Origin: Shewanella oneidensis MR-1
Lineage (GTDB): Bacteria > Pseudomonadota > Gammaproteobacteria > Enterobacterales > Shewanellaceae
DNA: 64,000 nt
NCBI RefSeq assembly: GCF_000146165.2
Contig: NC_004347.2
Coordinates: forward strand, 3,650,821-3,714,820
Direction of reading: 5' to 3'
Shown: positions 34,996 through 45,685 of the stretch, piece after piece
Layout: each line of letters begins with the position of its first letter
Numbering within the stretch: position 1 is the stretch's first letter
The notes under the pieces: generated by a model
Told to the model about the DNA's origin: nothing
Database searches by the model: none
The model's input: only the letters and a program-made list of their open reading frames with translations
Program-made: the position numbers and the translations under genes

Positions 34996-37818
34996 TTACG
35001 CAAACAGACGAACTTCGCCGTCACCTTCAATGTTGGTTACGCAGCGATGACAAAGTGTTGGGTGAGCCTCGATAGTGCCAACTTCTTCCCTGTGGTGCCA
35101 ACAACGTTCGCATTTCTCTGCTGTTGTCGCATTTACCACTAACTTCAATGACGCCAGTTCGGTTTCAACTGCATCGCTAGTCGCATCAACTAAAGGCAGA
35201 ACTTTAGCTTCAGAGGTTAACAAAACGAAACGCAGCTCATCACCAATATGAGTTAACTGCTCAGTTAAGGTTGCATCGGCAAATAAAGTCACTTCCGCTT
35301 CTAGCGAACCACCGACACGTTTATCACGGCGAGCTTGTTCGATCACTTTGTTGACTTCGTTACGCACGGTCAGCAGATTTTCCCAGTAAGCATCGCTTAG
35401 ATCCGTATCTAAAGTGATAGATTGCAGACCTTGATACCATTCTTGAGTGAATACATAAGCATCACGCTGCCCCGGCAGTAACTGCCATACTTCATCCGCA
35501 GTAAAGCTTAAGACAGGCGCAATCCAACGCACCATAGCTTCAGCAATATGGAATAGCGCCGATTGGCAGCTACGGCGAGCGTGGCCTTCTTGCTTCGCGG
35601 TATATTGGCGGTCTTTGATGATGTCTAAGTAGAAGCTACCTAATTCAATCGAGCAGAACTGCATCAGCTTTTGGGTCACAATATGGAAGTTGTATTGCTC
35701 GTAAGCTTCAATGATTTCCTGCTGCAACGCGGCAGCGCGACGAACAGCCCAACGATCTAAGGCCACCATATCTTCAACAGCGACTAAATCATTTTTCGGG
35801 TCGAAACCATTTAAGTTCGCCAGTAAGAAACGAGCGGTGTTACGGATACGACGATAGGCATCAGCGCTGCGGTTTAAGATTTCATCCGACACCGTCATCT
35901 CACCACTGTAGTCGGTTGCCGCAACCCAAAGACGCAGAATATCCGCACCTAACTTATTGGTGACTTGCTGCGGAGCAATAACGTTACCAATGGATTTGGA
36001 CATCTTGCGACCTTTACCGTCAACGGTAAAGCCGTGGGTGAGCACTTGCTTATAGGGTGCTTTACCTGTCATCGCGGTCGAGATCATCAGGGATGACATA
36101 AACCAGCCACGGTGTTGATCGCTACCTTCAAGATACAAATCCACACCATGACCATGGAACTCAGGGCGTGCAGCAACAACCGAGGCAAAAGTTGAACCTG
36201 AGTCGTACCATACGTCTAAGGTATCAGTTACTTTGCGGTATTGCTCGGCTTCTTCACCCAGTAATTCAGCAGCATCGAGATCCCACCAAGCTTGGATGCC
36301 TTCCTGCTCAATGCGGTTGGCCACACGCGCCATTAATGACACGCTGTCAGGATGCAGTTCTTCGGTTTCGCGGTGGACGAATAACGTAATTGGCACGCCC
36401 CAAGTACGTTGACGGGAAATACACCAATCAGGGCGGTTTTCAACCATCTTCTCGATACGGCTTTGCCCCCAATCAGGGATCCACTGAATCTGCTCAATCT
36501 CGCTTAATGCTTGCTTGCGCAGGTTGTGGTTATCCATAGAGATAAACCATTGTGGCGTAGCGCGAAAGATAATTGGCGTTTTATGGCGCCAGCAATGTGG
36601 ATAGCTGTGACGGTACGCAACATGATGTAATAACGCACCTTTTTCTTTCAGTAGCGCAACCACATTGTCGTTTGCTTTAAATACGTGTTGGCCAGCAAAA
36701 AATTCAGTATCTGGTTTATAAACACCGTTATCGCCAACAGGGTTAGCCACTTCTAAACCGTATTTTTGCCCCACCACAAAGTCGTCTTGACCGTGACCAG
36801 GCGCGGTGTGAACCACACCCGTACCGGCATCAGTTGTGACGTGATCACCTAAAATGGCAGGAACATCAAAAGCTAAGAATGGATGCTTAAAGCGAACCAG
36901 CTCAAGTGCAGCGCCTTTAATTTTAGCTAACACGCTGTGGCTCTCGGCGCCGTAACGGGTCATACAAGCTTCAACTAACACGTCGGCTAAAATAACCGCG
37001 TGAGTCACGCCATCTTTAACAAATTCAACCAAGCTGTAGTCAAGCTCTGGGCTGATTGATAAGGCGCGGTTTGCTGGCAGAGTCCAAGGTGTGGTCGTCC
37101 AAATCACCATAGACACAGAATGTGAGTAATCGCTTACACCAAACTTAACTGCAACAGCTTTGCTATCTACGGCAGTAAAAGCCACATCGATAGCGGGAGA
37201 GGTTTTATCCTCGTATTCCACTTCGGCTTCAGCCAATGCCGAACCACAGTCAGTACACCAATGTACAGGTTTAACACCTTTGTGTAAGTGACCGTTTTCA
37301 ATCACTTTTGATAAGGAGCGCACGATATTAGCTTCGGTAGCAAAATCCATTGTCAGATAAGGATTCTGCCAATCGCCTAACACGCCTAAACGAATAAAAT
37401 CTTCGCGTTGGCCATCAACTTGCTCAGCAGCATATTTACGGCATTCTTCACGGAACTCAGCCGCAGAAATCTTCTGACCAGGCTTGCCGACTTTTTGCTC
37501 CACTTTCAGTTCAATTGGCAGACCATGGCAATCCCACCCCGGCACATATGGCGCGTCAAAACCTGACATGGTTTTGGACTTAACAATAATGTCCTTAAGA
37601 ATTTTGTTTACTGAGTGACCAATATGAATGCTGCCGTTCGCATACGGTGGACCGTCATGCAAAATAAAAGGCGTACGGCCAATTCGGCTATCACGGATCT
37701 GCTGGTACAGACCGTCTTTAGTCCAGCGTTCTAACATCTCTGGCTCGCGATTTGCCAAATTACCACGCATCGGAAACTCAGTTTCCGGCAAATTCAAAGT
37801 AAATTTATAGTCGCTCAT
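34996..37818 (-). CDS. ileS: isoleucyl-tRNA synthetase
   Basis: This class I synthetase has 940 residues, the normal length. The HIGH signature is in [20 protein letters not shown], the KMSKS loop in [16 protein letters not shown], and the editing domain lies between. The C-terminal zinc site is CERCWHH...CHRC. It lies 32 bp after ribF and starts the tight ileS-lspA-fkpB-ispH run. Confidence 0.98.
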   Translation of the reverse strand: MSDYKFTLNLPETEFPMRGNLANREPEMLERWTKDGLYQQIRDSRIGRTPFILHDGPPYANGSIHIGHSVNKILKDIIVKSKTMSGFDAPYVPGWDCHGLPIELKVEQKVGKPGQKISAAEFREECRKYAAEQVDGQREDFIRLGVLGDWQNPYLTMDFATEANIVRSLSKVIENGHLHKGVKPVHWCTDCGSALAEAEVEYEDKTSPAIDVAFTAVDSKAVAVKFGVSDYSHSVSMVIWTTTPWTLPANRALSISPELDYSLVEFVKDGVTHAVILADVLVEACMTRYGAESHSVLAKIKGAALELVRFKHPFLAFDVPAILGDHVTTDAGTGVVHTAPGHGQDDFVVGQKYGLEVANPVGDNGVYKPDTEFFAGQHVFKANDNVVALLKEKGALLHHVAYRHSYPHCWRHKTPIIFRATPQWFISMDNHNLRKQALSEIEQIQWIPDWGQSRIEKMVENRPDWCISRQRTWGVPITLFVHRETEELHPDSVSLMARVANRIEQEGIQAWWDLDAAELLGEEAEQYRKVTDTLDVWYDSGSTFASVVAARPEFHGHGVDLYLEGSDQHRGWFMSSLMISTAMTGKAPYKQVLTHGFTVDGKGRKMSKSIGNVIAPQQVTNKLGADILRLWVAATDYSGEMTVSDEILNRSADAYRRIRNTARFLLANLNGFDPKNDLVAVEDMVALDRWAVRRAAALQQEIIEAYEQYNFHIVTQKLMQFCSIELGSFYLDIIKDRQYTAKQEGHARRSCQSALFHIAEAMVRWIAPVLSFTADEVWQLLPGQRDAYVFTQEWYQGLQSITLDTDLSDAYWENLLTVRNEVNKVIEQARRDKRVGGSLEAEVTLFADATLTEQLTHIGDELRFVLLTSEAKVLPLVDATSDAVETELASLKLVVNATTAEKCERCWHHREEVGTIEAHPTLCHRCVTNIEGDGEVRLFA

Positions 37819-37850
37819 TGATCCTATACCGTTAATTAAACTGATAAATA

Positions 37851-38786
37851 TCAGCCTGCATCGTTACCAAATAAAGCTCTGGCCTCATTTGCATCATTCA
37901 AAATCTGTTGTTTTAGGGCATCCAATGAATCAAAAGGTTGTTCATCGCGAAGTTTTGCCACTAACTCAACCTCAACATGTTTGCCATAAATGTCACCTTC
38001 AAAATCCAAAAGATGAACCTCAAGCTGGCAAATTTGACCATTCACCGTCGGGCGGAAACCTATATTGGCAACACCCTCATAAATATCGCTATCTTCCCAA
38101 TAGAGTTTCACCGCAAATACCCCGCGCACAGGCACCACATTGCGCTTAAGCGCAATATTGGCGGTAGGGAAACCTATGGTTCTACCGATTTTTTGCCCGT
38201 GTGCAACACGGCCACTTAAGGTAAAAGGATGACCGAGTAGCCGTCTTGCCTGCTCAAGGTTACCTTTAGCCAATTGCTCTCTGACGGCAGTAGAACTGAC
38301 GCGTTGCGATCCCACGATAAAACTCTGGGTGCTAACCACGGTAAAGCCATATCGGGTTCCCGCTTGCTTCAGCATGTCAAAATCGCCTTTCCGGCCTTTG
38401 CCAAAACAAAAATCATCGCCGACAACGAGATACTTAATCCCTAACTTACGCACCAGCAATTCTTCAATGAAATGCTCCGCAGGTTGATCAGCAAAGGCAC
38501 GGTTAAAGTTAACACACACTAACCGCTCAACGCCTAACTCATCAAGCAAGACAATTTTGTCACGTAGTAAGCTCAAACGCGCGGGCGCATTTTCACCACG
38601 GAATAACTCCTGTGGCTGAGGCTCAAATGTCATGACAGTCGGGGGTAACGATAGCTGCTTGGCCTTTTGCACGAGATTAGCAATCACCTGTGCATGACCG
38701 CGATGCACGCCATCAAAATTACCTATCGTCAGCACACAGCCATGGTGAGATGACAAAATGTTATGTATACCGCGGATTAATTCCAT
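37851..38786 (-). CDS. ribF: bifunctional riboflavin kinase / FAD synthetase
   Basis: This enzyme of ~311 residues makes FMN and then FAD. The N-terminal FAD synthetase domain has [14 protein letters not shown] and the [17 protein letters not shown] block. The C-terminal kinase domain has [13 protein letters not shown] and [11 protein letters not shown]. The ATG at 38786 gives the usual [10 protein letters not shown] beginning; an in-frame TTG four codons earlier is not needed. The gene is followed at 32 bp by ileS, the usual gammaproteobacterial order. Confidence 0.96.
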   Translation of the reverse strand: MELIRGIHNILSSHHGCVLTIGNFDGVHRGHAQVIANLVQKAKQLSLPPTVMTFEPQPQELFRGENAPARLSLLRDKIVLLDELGVERLVCVNFNRAFADQPAEHFIEELLVRKLGIKYLVVGDDFCFGKGRKGDFDMLKQAGTRYGFTVVSTQSFIVGSQRVSSTAVREQLAKGNLEQARRLLGHPFTLSGRVAHGQKIGRTIGFPTANIALKRNVVPVRGVFAVKLYWEDSDIYEGVANIGFRPTVNGQICQLEVHLLDFEGDIYGKHVEVELVAKLRDEQPFDSLDALKQQILNDANEARALFGNDAG

Positions 38787-38851
38787 AACTTTAGACAACT
38801 GCCAAGCGCAAATCGGCTGAGTATATAACAGCTAACGATAAGAATCAGCAA

Positions 38852-40411
38852 TCAAACTCCCCGTTTCATTGACCAAGGACGAATTCCCAACGCCAAGAGC
38901 CCAACTAAATACGTCATAGCGCCAACAACAATTAAACCAATCAAGGCCTTAGCGCGCAAAGCCAAGCCCCACTCTAACCACTGGGATTGCGATGGTAACA
39001 AATAGTACAAGACTACCACCATCAATGCCGTCGAGACCACGGCTTTTAGGAAAAACACCATCGTTGGTTTGGTAATGCGATAAACTCCCGCTTTATGCAG
39101 GCCGCGGTATAACAATGTAGCATTTAGCAAGGCTGACATTGATGTGGCCACAGCCAACCCCACATAACCAAACGGGATTGCAAATATTAAGTTAAAGACC
39201 ATGTTGGTGATCATGGCGATAATGCCGTAACGGACTGGAGTTTTAGTATCTTGGCGAGAGTAATATCCAGGTGCTAACACCTTGATTAGCATAAAGCTCA
39301 GTAGGCCACTACCGTAAGCCATCAAACTGTAGGATGCCATTTGCACATCATTGATAGTAAAGGCACCACGCATAAACAACACCATTAACATCGGCTGTGC
39401 AAGCACAATCAACCCCATCATGGCAGGTAAACCGAGCAAAAGAATCGCTTTAATCCCCCAATCCATGGTTTTACCAAAGCCATCTCCTTCGGCATTCACA
39501 TGGTTGCGAGATAACGCAGGTAAAATCACGGTTGCAATTGCAATACCGAATAAACCAAGTGGAAACTCCAATAAACGGTCAGAATAATAAAGCCAACTAA
39601 TGGAGCCAGTCATCAGGAAACTGGCGATAAAGGTATCAAATAATAAGTTGATTTGTGAGACAGAAACTCCAAATAACGCAGGGATCATCAAAGTTCTGAT
39701 CTTCACAACCCCAGGATGATTCCATCCCCACGAAGGCTTAACTAACGCTTTTTCACGAAGCAAAAACGGAATTTGGAATAAAAACTGAATTAAACCACCC
39801 CAAAATACTCCCCACGCCAAAGTAATTTCTGGCTGAGAAGACGTTGGTGCAAAAAACATAGCCGCCGCAATAATGGCCACATTTAAAAATACTGGCGTAA
39901 AAGCCGATACAGCAAAGCGTCCTCGAGTATTTAGGATTGAGCCAGCTAAGGCAGTAAAGGTGATAAACCACAGATAAGGAAAAGTGATTTTAAGCACGAC
40001 CGTTGCCAGTTCAAACTTGGCACCATCGGGCTCATTATTCAACCAAGCAACAAACCAGCCTCCGCCAAATAAGGCGGATAACACAGGTGAGGCTATCACA
40101 CCGACAAGCGTCACGACAGTGACCAATAAACCTAACGTACCAGCAACCTTGCTGAGTAACTCGCGGGTTTCGTCCGAGGTATGTTTTTCTTGATATTCGG
40201 TCAGTACGGGAACAAATGCCTGAGCAAAAGCCCCCTCGGCAAATAATCGGCGTAAAAAGTTAGGGATTTTATTCGCGAAGAAAAAAACATCGGCGCTCGT
40301 CCCTGCCCCCAGTAAATTTGCAACGACAACATCTCGAACCAAACCTAAAACACGAGAAATCAACGTCATAGCACTAACAATCATGCCAGATTTCAATAAT
40401 TTTTTACTCAA
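38852..40411 (-). CDS. murJ: lipid II flippase
   Basis: This inner-membrane protein of 519 residues has about fourteen hydrophobic segments of the MOP superfamily. Features are the N-terminal SAMTLISRVLGLVRDVVVA, KIPNFLRRLFAEGAFAQAFVP with its essential arginines, and YYSRQDTKTPVRYG in the second half. It flips the peptidoglycan precursor to the periplasm. It is divergent from rpsT, with a ~250-bp shared upstream region. Confidence 0.96.
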   Translation of the reverse strand: MSKKLLKSGMIVSAMTLISRVLGLVRDVVVANLLGAGTSADVFFFANKIPNFLRRLFAEGAFAQAFVPVLTEYQEKHTSDETRELLSKVAGTLGLLVTVVTLVGVIASPVLSALFGGGWFVAWLNNEPDGAKFELATVVLKITFPYLWFITFTALAGSILNTRGRFAVSAFTPVFLNVAIIAAAMFFAPTSSQPEITLAWGVFWGGLIQFLFQIPFLLREKALVKPSWGWNHPGVVKIRTLMIPALFGVSVSQINLLFDTFIASFLMTGSISWLYYSDRLLEFPLGLFGIAIATVILPALSRNHVNAEGDGFGKTMDWGIKAILLLGLPAMMGLIVLAQPMLMVLFMRGAFTINDVQMASYSLMAYGSGLLSFMLIKVLAPGYYSRQDTKTPVRYGIIAMITNMVFNLIFAIPFGYVGLAVATSMSALLNATLLYRGLHKAGVYRITKPTMVFFLKAVVSTALMVVVLYYLLPSQSQWLEWGLALRAKALIGLIVVGAMTYLVGLLALGIRPWSMKRGV

Positions 40412-40589
40412 ACGTCCCCCAGACCTACATCGAATGGATTAGGTGATTCATCTCAAAAAATCGACTCAGGCTCTGTCACACTGCGGCAATAGCTGTTAGA
40501 ATTGCGCCACATATTACACGAGTTGGGTTGAAGATAGCCAAGGCGGGTTGAATTAATTTATCTTTATGATGATTATTCAATCATAGTCA

Positions 40590-40618
40590 TTGACAAAGTG
40601 ACTAAATGCAGGCATATT
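40590..40618 (+). promoter_or_regulatory. sigma-70 promoter of rpsT
   Basis: A perfect -35 box TTGACA (40590-40595) is followed after 17 bp by CATATT (40613-40618) as the -10 box. It lies ~45 bp upstream of the rpsT start codon. Confidence 0.65.
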
Positions 40619-40663
40619 CCTCGGCCTTTAAAAGTATCAAATCCAGTTTTTAGGAGTTGCACC

Positions 40664-40930
40664 TTGGCTAATAGCAAGTCTGCAAAGAAGCGCGCGCTTC
40701 AATCTGAAAAGCGTCGTCAGCATAACGCCAGCCGTCGCTCAATGTTACGTACATACGTTAAAAAAGTTATCGCAGCTATCAGAGCAGGCGATCACAAAAC
40801 AGCAACCGAAGCTTTCGCTGCTGCACAACCAATCGTTGACCGTATGGCGACTAAAGGCCTTATTCACAAGAATAAAGCTGCACGTCATAAGGCTCGTTTG
40901 AACGCTAAGATCAAAGCACTTGTTGCTTAA
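40664..40930 (+). CDS. rpsT: 30S ribosomal protein S20
   Basis: This basic protein of 88 residues beginning [17 protein letters not shown] binds 16S rRNA early in 30S assembly. The start codon is TTG at 40664 with AGGAG 7 bp upstream. An ATG at 40598 in the same frame would add 22 residues that S20 does not have. A UUG start is also known for Escherichia coli rpsT, where S20 regulates its own translation, so the rare start may be kept for that reason. Confidence 0.97.
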   Translation: MANSKSAKKRALQSEKRRQHNASRRSMLRTYVKKVIAAIRAGDHKTATEAFAAAQPIVDRMATKGLIHKNKAARHKARLNAKIKALVA

Positions 40931-40943
40931 TTTTCTTAGCAAA

Positions 40944-40975
40944 TAAAAAAAACCGGCAATTGCCGGTTTTTTTAT
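40944..40975 (+). terminator. Rho-independent terminator after rpsT
   Basis: AACCGGCAATTGCCGGTT forms a perfect stem with A and T runs on both sides, and lies 20 bp after the rpsT stop. It may also serve the convergent ArsR-type gene. Confidence 0.92.
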
Positions 40976-40990
40976 ATCTGATGAAAACCA

Positions 40991-41287
40991 TTAATGACAA
41001 TAAATATTGTTCAATAAATGGATCATCTCACGTACCTCATCACTTTTCAGTGAGTAGAATACAGTTTGCGCTTCTTTGCGTGTGGTCACTAAATTATCTT
41101 TGCGCAACCAAGCAAGGTGTTGTGATAGTGCCGATTGACTTAAGCCTAATTTTTTATTCATTTCGCCAACGCACATTTCTCCTTCATTCAATAAATAACA
41201 AAGGATAAATAAACGGCGTTCGTTTGCGAGTGCCTTTAATAGCACCACGGCATGATCGGCTCGCTCCTGCATCAATTCAATATTCAT
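40991..41287 (-). CDS. ArsR-type winged-helix regulator, HlyU/BigR/YgaV-like
   Basis: The regulator has 98 residues with a single winged helix (LGLSQSALSQHLAWLRKDNL is the recognition region). It most resembles HlyU of Vibrio and YgaV/BigR. The two cysteines that form the persulfide/redox switch in that group are present: one in FILCYLL (near residue 30) and one in the C-terminal NNIYCH. It may therefore sense reactive sulfur or oxidants. No ArsR metal-binding ELCVCD box is present. The neighbouring genes (rpsT, M28 peptidase) give no direct hint of a target. Confidence 0.8.
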   Translation of the reverse strand: MNIELMQERADHAVVLLKALANERRLFILCYLLNEGEMCVGEMNKKLGLSQSALSQHLAWLRKDNLVTTRKEAQTVFYSLKSDEVREMIHLLNNIYCH

Positions 41288-41422
41288 TACGCACTTTTTC
41301 TCCTAAAACTAACCCCTGCGCTAATATAGCGTTGCCTTACAGATATAGTCGGGACATAAAGCACACTTTTTGCTAGATTGTTTTCAAAAATGGGACATGC
41401 TTAATAAAAATAAAGGAAACCT

Positions 41423-42829
41423 ATGAAATCCTACCAAACAACCTTAATAACAGGCCTATTTATTAGCGGTTTAAGCGCCTGTCAAACCCATGTAGAAACA
41501 TCAGCCAAAACCGATATTCCAGCTCAATTACAACAAACTGCATTAGCTTCATCATTGGGGTATGACATAGTCGAATCTCTCACCGTGGAAGTAGGTCCAC
41601 GGCTCGCAGGTAGCCCTAAAGATGTTATTGCCGTCAATTGGGCAATGAATAAGCTGACCAGTCTAGGATTTGATAAGGTCTATAAAGAACCTGTACAAGT
41701 TCCAATTTGGGAGCGAGGCGAAGCGAAAGCCAAAATTATCTCTCCGGTAGAGCAACCCCTAGTGATTACCGCATTAGGCGGCAGTGTTGCAACGCCCGTA
41801 GAAGGAATTAAGGCTAAAATTGCTCGCTTTAATAGTTTAGAAGCGCTTCAACAAGCTACTCCCGATGACGTAAAAGGTAAAATTGCTTTTATCGATCAAA
41901 AAACGGTGCGTCATATTACCGGGGAAGGTTACGGTAAAAGTGTTGGGGGACGCTCAAAAGGTGCCATTGCAGCAGCACAAAAGGGAGCTGTTGCGGTAAT
42001 AATACGCTCAATTGGTACCGACCATGACCGTATGGCGCATACAGGCATAATGCGTTATCAAGATGGAGTACCTAAAATTCCGGCGGCAGCCATGTCTAAT
42101 CCAGATGCAGACTTAGTCGATGCCATGTTAAAACGCGATCCTAATGCGGTGCTAGAGCTTAATATGTCACCAAAAGATTTAGGTACTAATACCTCTTACA
42201 ATGTGATTGCAGAAGTCACGGGGAGTAGTAAGCCTAATGAAATAGTTCTGATCGGGGCTCACTTAGATTCGTGGGATGAAGGCACTGGCGCAATTGATGA
42301 TGGTGCAGGCATTGCCATTGTGGCGGCAGCAGCAAAGCATATTCAAGATCTCCCCCAAAAACCGGCTCGCACCATAAGGGTTGTACTTTATGCCGCTGAA
42401 GAAATGGGTTTGATCGGCGGTAAAGCTTATGCTGAGGCCCATAAAACAGAGTTACCGTTACATTATATTGCTGCTGAATCTGATTTCGGCGCAGGCCCAA
42501 TTTATCAAATCGATACCAAGGTAAATGAAAAGGTTTTTGCTCAAGTCCAAGAAAGCATAAAGCCAATGGCTTATAACGGTGTCGCGCTCGGTGATAATCA
42601 AGCCTCCGGCGGGCCTGATATCTCCATGTTGCCCGCATTAGGAGTTCCGGTAGCCTCATTAAGACAAGATGGTCGCGATTACTTCGATTATCACCATACC
42701 CCCAACGATACCTTAGATAAAATAAATCCGAAGGCATTAGCGCAAAATGTGGCGGCCTACGCCCAATTTGCTTATATCATGGCAAACTCGAATATCGTGT
42801 TAACGCCATTACACAATGAATCAAAATAA
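41423..42829 (+). CDS. M28-family zinc aminopeptidase, lipoprotein
   Basis: The protein has 468 residues. The N-terminus is a lipoprotein signal with lipobox LSAC (GLFISGLSACQTH). A protease-associated (PA) insertion follows around residues 130-230. The M28 catalytic domain then shows the metal and catalytic residues in VLIGAHLDSWDEGTGAIDDG, YAAEEMGLIGG, AAESDFGAGP and DYHHTPNDT. It probably trims peptides in the periplasm or at the cell surface. The start ATG has AAGGAAA 6 bp upstream. The gene is monocistronic and ends in a bidirectional hairpin shared with yaaA. Confidence 0.9.
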   Translation: MKSYQTTLITGLFISGLSACQTHVETSAKTDIPAQLQQTALASSLGYDIVESLTVEVGPRLAGSPKDVIAVNWAMNKLTSLGFDKVYKEPVQVPIWERGEAKAKIISPVEQPLVITALGGSVATPVEGIKAKIARFNSLEALQQATPDDVKGKIAFIDQKTVRHITGEGYGKSVGGRSKGAIAAAQKGAVAVIIRSIGTDHDRMAHTGIMRYQDGVPKIPAAAMSNPDADLVDAMLKRDPNAVLELNMSPKDLGTNTSYNVIAEVTGSSKPNEIVLIGAHLDSWDEGTGAIDDGAGIAIVAAAAKHIQDLPQKPARTIRVVLYAAEEMGLIGGKAYAEAHKTELPLHYIAAESDFGAGPIYQIDTKVNEKVFAQVQESIKPMAYNGVALGDNQASGGPDISMLPALGVPVASLRQDGRDYFDYHHTPNDTLDKINPKALAQNVAAYAQFAYIMANSNIVLTPLHNESK

Positions 42830-42858
42830 CGATTCCACTGCAAGTTAAGTGCATAGTA

Positions 42859-42882
42859 AAAGAGCAGCCTCGGCTGCTCTTT
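42859..42882. terminator. bidirectional terminator between the M28 peptidase gene and yaaA
   Basis: The arms AAAGAGCAGCC and GGCTGCTCTTT enclose a 2-nt loop in the convergent gap. The T run on the plus strand is short. Confidence 0.8.
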
Positions 42883-42904
42883 AGTTGTTTAACTCAAATA
42901 AATA

Positions 42905-43678
42905 CTACTGTGCTTCCCGCAGGAAGGTTGGTTCATTTGGCTTACTGAGCTCTTCGCTGTAGTAATAACCATCAACCTCAAAAGCTTTTAACCCGTCAAT
43001 AGAACTCACTTGCTGATCAATAATATATCTTGCCATCATTCCTCGTGCCCGCTTAGCAAAAAAACTAATGACTTTATACTGCCCATTTTTAAAGTCCTTA
43101 AATACGGGAGTGATTAATTGTCCATTTAAAAATTTTGGCTTAATCGCTTTAAAATATTCATTTGAGGCAAGGTTTATAATGATACCATCCCCCTGCGCTG
43201 CTACCGCACTATTGACTGCATCAGTAAGAGTATTTCCCCAAAACTCGTAGAGATTCTTGCCCTTTTGATTAGTGAGTGCCGTTCCCATTTCTAAACGATA
43301 GGGCAAAATCAAATCGAGTGGACGCAGTAAACCATATAGTCCCGATAAAATTCGCAATTGTGACTGGGTACGTTCAAGCTGTGCCGCTGTTAGTGTATCT
43401 GCATCAAAACCTGTATAAACATCACCTCGAAAAGCAAAGATAGCCTGTTTGGCATTATCAATGCTGTAATCGGGTTTCCACTCGCCAAATCGCGCTGCAT
43501 TTAATCCAGCAATGCTATCACTGACCTTCATCAATGTTGCTATATCGCTGGGCGTTAACTGTTGACAGACTTGGATTAGCTCTTGGCTTTGGGCTAAAAA
43601 ATCAGGCCGAGTATGGATTTGAGTCAAAGGTGGTTGCTCAAAATCTAGGGTTTTCGCAGGTGAAACCAAAATCAACAT
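42905..43678 (-). CDS. yaaA: peroxide stress protein YaaA (DUF328/UPF0246)
   Basis: The protein has about 257 residues. It starts [19 protein letters not shown], and the family motifs [11 protein letters not shown] and [23 protein letters not shown] are all in place. In E. coli YaaA limits free iron and DNA damage during hydrogen peroxide stress. The ATG at 43678 is the one that matches the family; a start two codons upstream is also in frame. Confidence 0.94.
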   Translation of the reverse strand: MLILVSPAKTLDFEQPPLTQIHTRPDFLAQSQELIQVCQQLTPSDIATLMKVSDSIAGLNAARFGEWKPDYSIDNAKQAIFAFRGDVYTGFDADTLTAAQLERTQSQLRILSGLYGLLRPLDLILPYRLEMGTALTNQKGKNLYEFWGNTLTDAVNSAVAAQGDGIIINLASNEYFKAIKPKFLNGQLITPVFKDFKNGQYKVISFFAKRARGMMARYIIDQQVSSIDGLKAFEVDGYYYSEELSKPNEPTFLREAQ

Positions 43679-43726
43679 TAACACGCTCCAACTAATAAAT
43701 TACGTACTATGATACTGAACAGACAT

Positions 43727-43757
43727 AAAAAACCACGTACAGATGACGTGGTTTTTT
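43727..43757 (-). terminator. terminator after the AGCS symporter gene
   Basis: The arms AAAAAACCACGT and ACGTGGTTTTTT form a perfect 12-bp stem with a 7-nt loop and T runs on both strands. Confidence 0.92.
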
Positions 43758-43784
43758 CGATAGCATTAATCAGTGAACTTGAGT

Positions 43785-45251
43785 TTATCGACTGATAGCA
43801 GATTCAGAAGGCGCTTTAGCCAGTTCGTTTACGCTGTTATCCTGCCAAATTCCATCGTCAAGTTGTTCCATTAACTCAGGAAACTTACTTCGATCAAACT
43901 CAGGCATTTTACCGCTCTTAAGTTGATCGCAGTAATCATTGATCACTCGAATAGCCAAACCAGACAACAATAACAAAGCGACTATATTGACCGTTGCCAT
44001 TAACCCCATTGACACATCCGCTAAGTTCCAAACTAAGCTAATTTTAGCCACAGAGCCAAACATCACCATCCCCAGCACACACAGGCGAAATAACGGTAAT
44101 GCCTTAGTACTGTTACCCGTTAAAAACATCACGTTGGTTTCTGCATAGGAATAGTTAGCAATAATAGAAGTAAAACAGAATAGGAAAATGGCTACGGCAA
44201 TAAAGGCTCCGCCCCAATCGCCCACATGGTTTGACATCGCATTGATTGTGAGACGAATACCATCATCACTAGAACCAATATCCCCAGAAAGCAGAATAAT
44301 GGCAGCCGTTGCGGTACAAATCACGATGGTATCAACAAATACCCCCATCATTTGCACAAAACCTTGGGATGCCGGATGATTAGGGTTAGGTGATGCACTT
44401 GCAGCAACGTTTGCCGCACTTCCCATCCCCGCCTCGTTTGAGAAAAGCCCACGCGCAATACCCGCTTGCATAGCCTGAGCGACAGTGTAGGCAACACCAC
44501 CCGCAGCAGCTTCTTGCCAACCAAAGGCACTTTTCACGATCAGACTAATCACGGCTGGCAATTGCTCTAAATTGAATAGCACAATAATAAATGCAATCAG
44601 AATGTAGGCTAGAGCCATAATAGGAACAATAAACTCTGACACTCGTGCGACTTTACGCAGCCCCCCCATAATCACAAAGCCACTGGCTAGCACCAACCCA
44701 ATGCCGACATAGGTCGGATCAAACCCAAATACCCGCTCCATTGCCCCCGTAATCGTATTCGCCTGAACAGCATTAAACACTAAACCGAACGCGATAATCA
44801 GAAAGAAAGCAAACAGCACTCCCATCCATCTCTGACCAAGCCCTTTCTCCATATAATAAGAAGGACCTCCGCGAAATTGGCCATTGGCATCACGTACTTT
44901 ATAGACTTGCGCAAGTGTTGACTCCACCATGGCAGTCGCCATCCCTAACATGGCAATTAACCACATCCAGAATACTGCGCCAGGACCTGCTGCGCCAATT
45001 GCGACAGCAACCCCAGCCATATTCCCAGCCCCAACACGAGCAGCCATACTGGTACAAAACACTTGGAATGAAGACAGACCACTCTCGCAACCTTGACGGC
45101 TCATCGTCATGATTTTAAGAGAGTGTTTAAAATGTGTAAGTTGAATAAAAACAAGCCGTAAGGTGAAATATAGACCAGCTCCAACTAATCCATATACGAG
45201 CAGCTTGCCCCAAAGGAGTGCGTTCAAAAAATTTACAATAGTTTCTAACAT
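43785..45251 (-). CDS. alanine/glycine:cation symporter (AGCS family)
   Basis: This inner-membrane transporter of 488 residues has about ten hydrophobic segments. AGCS marks are FCTSMAARVGAGNMAGVAVA, GPGAVFWMWLIAMLGMAT, GGPSYYMEKGLG and GIARGLFSNEAGMGSAANVA. It imports alanine or glycine with sodium. Glycine riboswitches often precede such genes, but I could not recognise the aptamer in the leader. The 430-bp gap to the divergent phosphoketolase gene is AT-rich; apart from the HexR-type palindrome near the phosphoketolase start I see nothing definite in it. Confidence 0.9.
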   Translation of the reverse strand: MLETIVNFLNALLWGKLLVYGLVGAGLYFTLRLVFIQLTHFKHSLKIMTMSRQGCESGLSSFQVFCTSMAARVGAGNMAGVAVAIGAAGPGAVFWMWLIAMLGMATAMVESTLAQVYKVRDANGQFRGGPSYYMEKGLGQRWMGVLFAFFLIIAFGLVFNAVQANTITGAMERVFGFDPTYVGIGLVLASGFVIMGGLRKVARVSEFIVPIMALAYILIAFIIVLFNLEQLPAVISLIVKSAFGWQEAAAGGVAYTVAQAMQAGIARGLFSNEAGMGSAANVAASASPNPNHPASQGFVQMMGVFVDTIVICTATAAIILLSGDIGSSDDGIRLTINAMSNHVGDWGGAFIAVAIFLFCFTSIIANYSYAETNVMFLTGNSTKALPLFRLCVLGMVMFGSVAKISLVWNLADVSMGLMATVNIVALLLLSGLAIRVINDYCDQLKSGKMPEFDRSKFPELMEQLDDGIWQDNSVNELAKAPSESAISR

Positions 45252-45611
45252 ATTATTTTACTTCTTCCCGTAGCAAATGCTCTCCTCCACCTATACTTAA
45301 GCTAAAAGGTGCAACATCTGTGGTGAACGAATCCTTCCTAACAAAGGTAAGAATATCGGTAGATTTATTCTTTCAAATTATCCTTCCGTGAATTTACAAC
45401 ATCACGGCTACCGAATTCAACGCAGCAAAATAGCACAGTATTCGAAATTACTCATGTGATCAAGCCTACGTTTGCATACTTAAACAGCAGCAATCTCACA
45501 CTGATAAAGCTTAGATAAGTCACTGTCAATATTAAATTAACAAAAATACAAACTTAAGCCACATGCATTAACTACGGATACATGTTTTAAAATTTGGATG
45601 CAGAACACATT

Positions 45612-45630
45612 TTTGTAAGAAAATTACAAA
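45612..45630. promoter_or_regulatory. HexR-type operator upstream of phosphoketolase
   Basis: TTTGTAAGAAAATTACAAA is an inverted repeat of the form TGTAA-N5-TTACA, extended by two matching base pairs on each side. This is the consensus of HexR (RpiR family), which controls central sugar metabolism in Shewanella. It lies ~55 bp upstream of the phosphoketolase start codon. The same pattern precedes tal. Confidence 0.65.
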
Positions 45631-45685
45631 TATAGTAACTCCAAGAAAACATAATTCACTTCCGTCTGCTCTAGTGAGGCTTAAT

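Noticed and set aside
42234..42737. 167-codon frame opposite the M28 peptidase gene
   Set aside because: It is antisense to a gene with clear catalytic motifs and resembles nothing; it is a shadow frame.
45252..45400. Glycine riboswitch in the leader of the AGCS symporter
   Set aside because: I looked for the conserved aptamer cores on the minus strand and did not find them. Only a covariance-model search would settle it.
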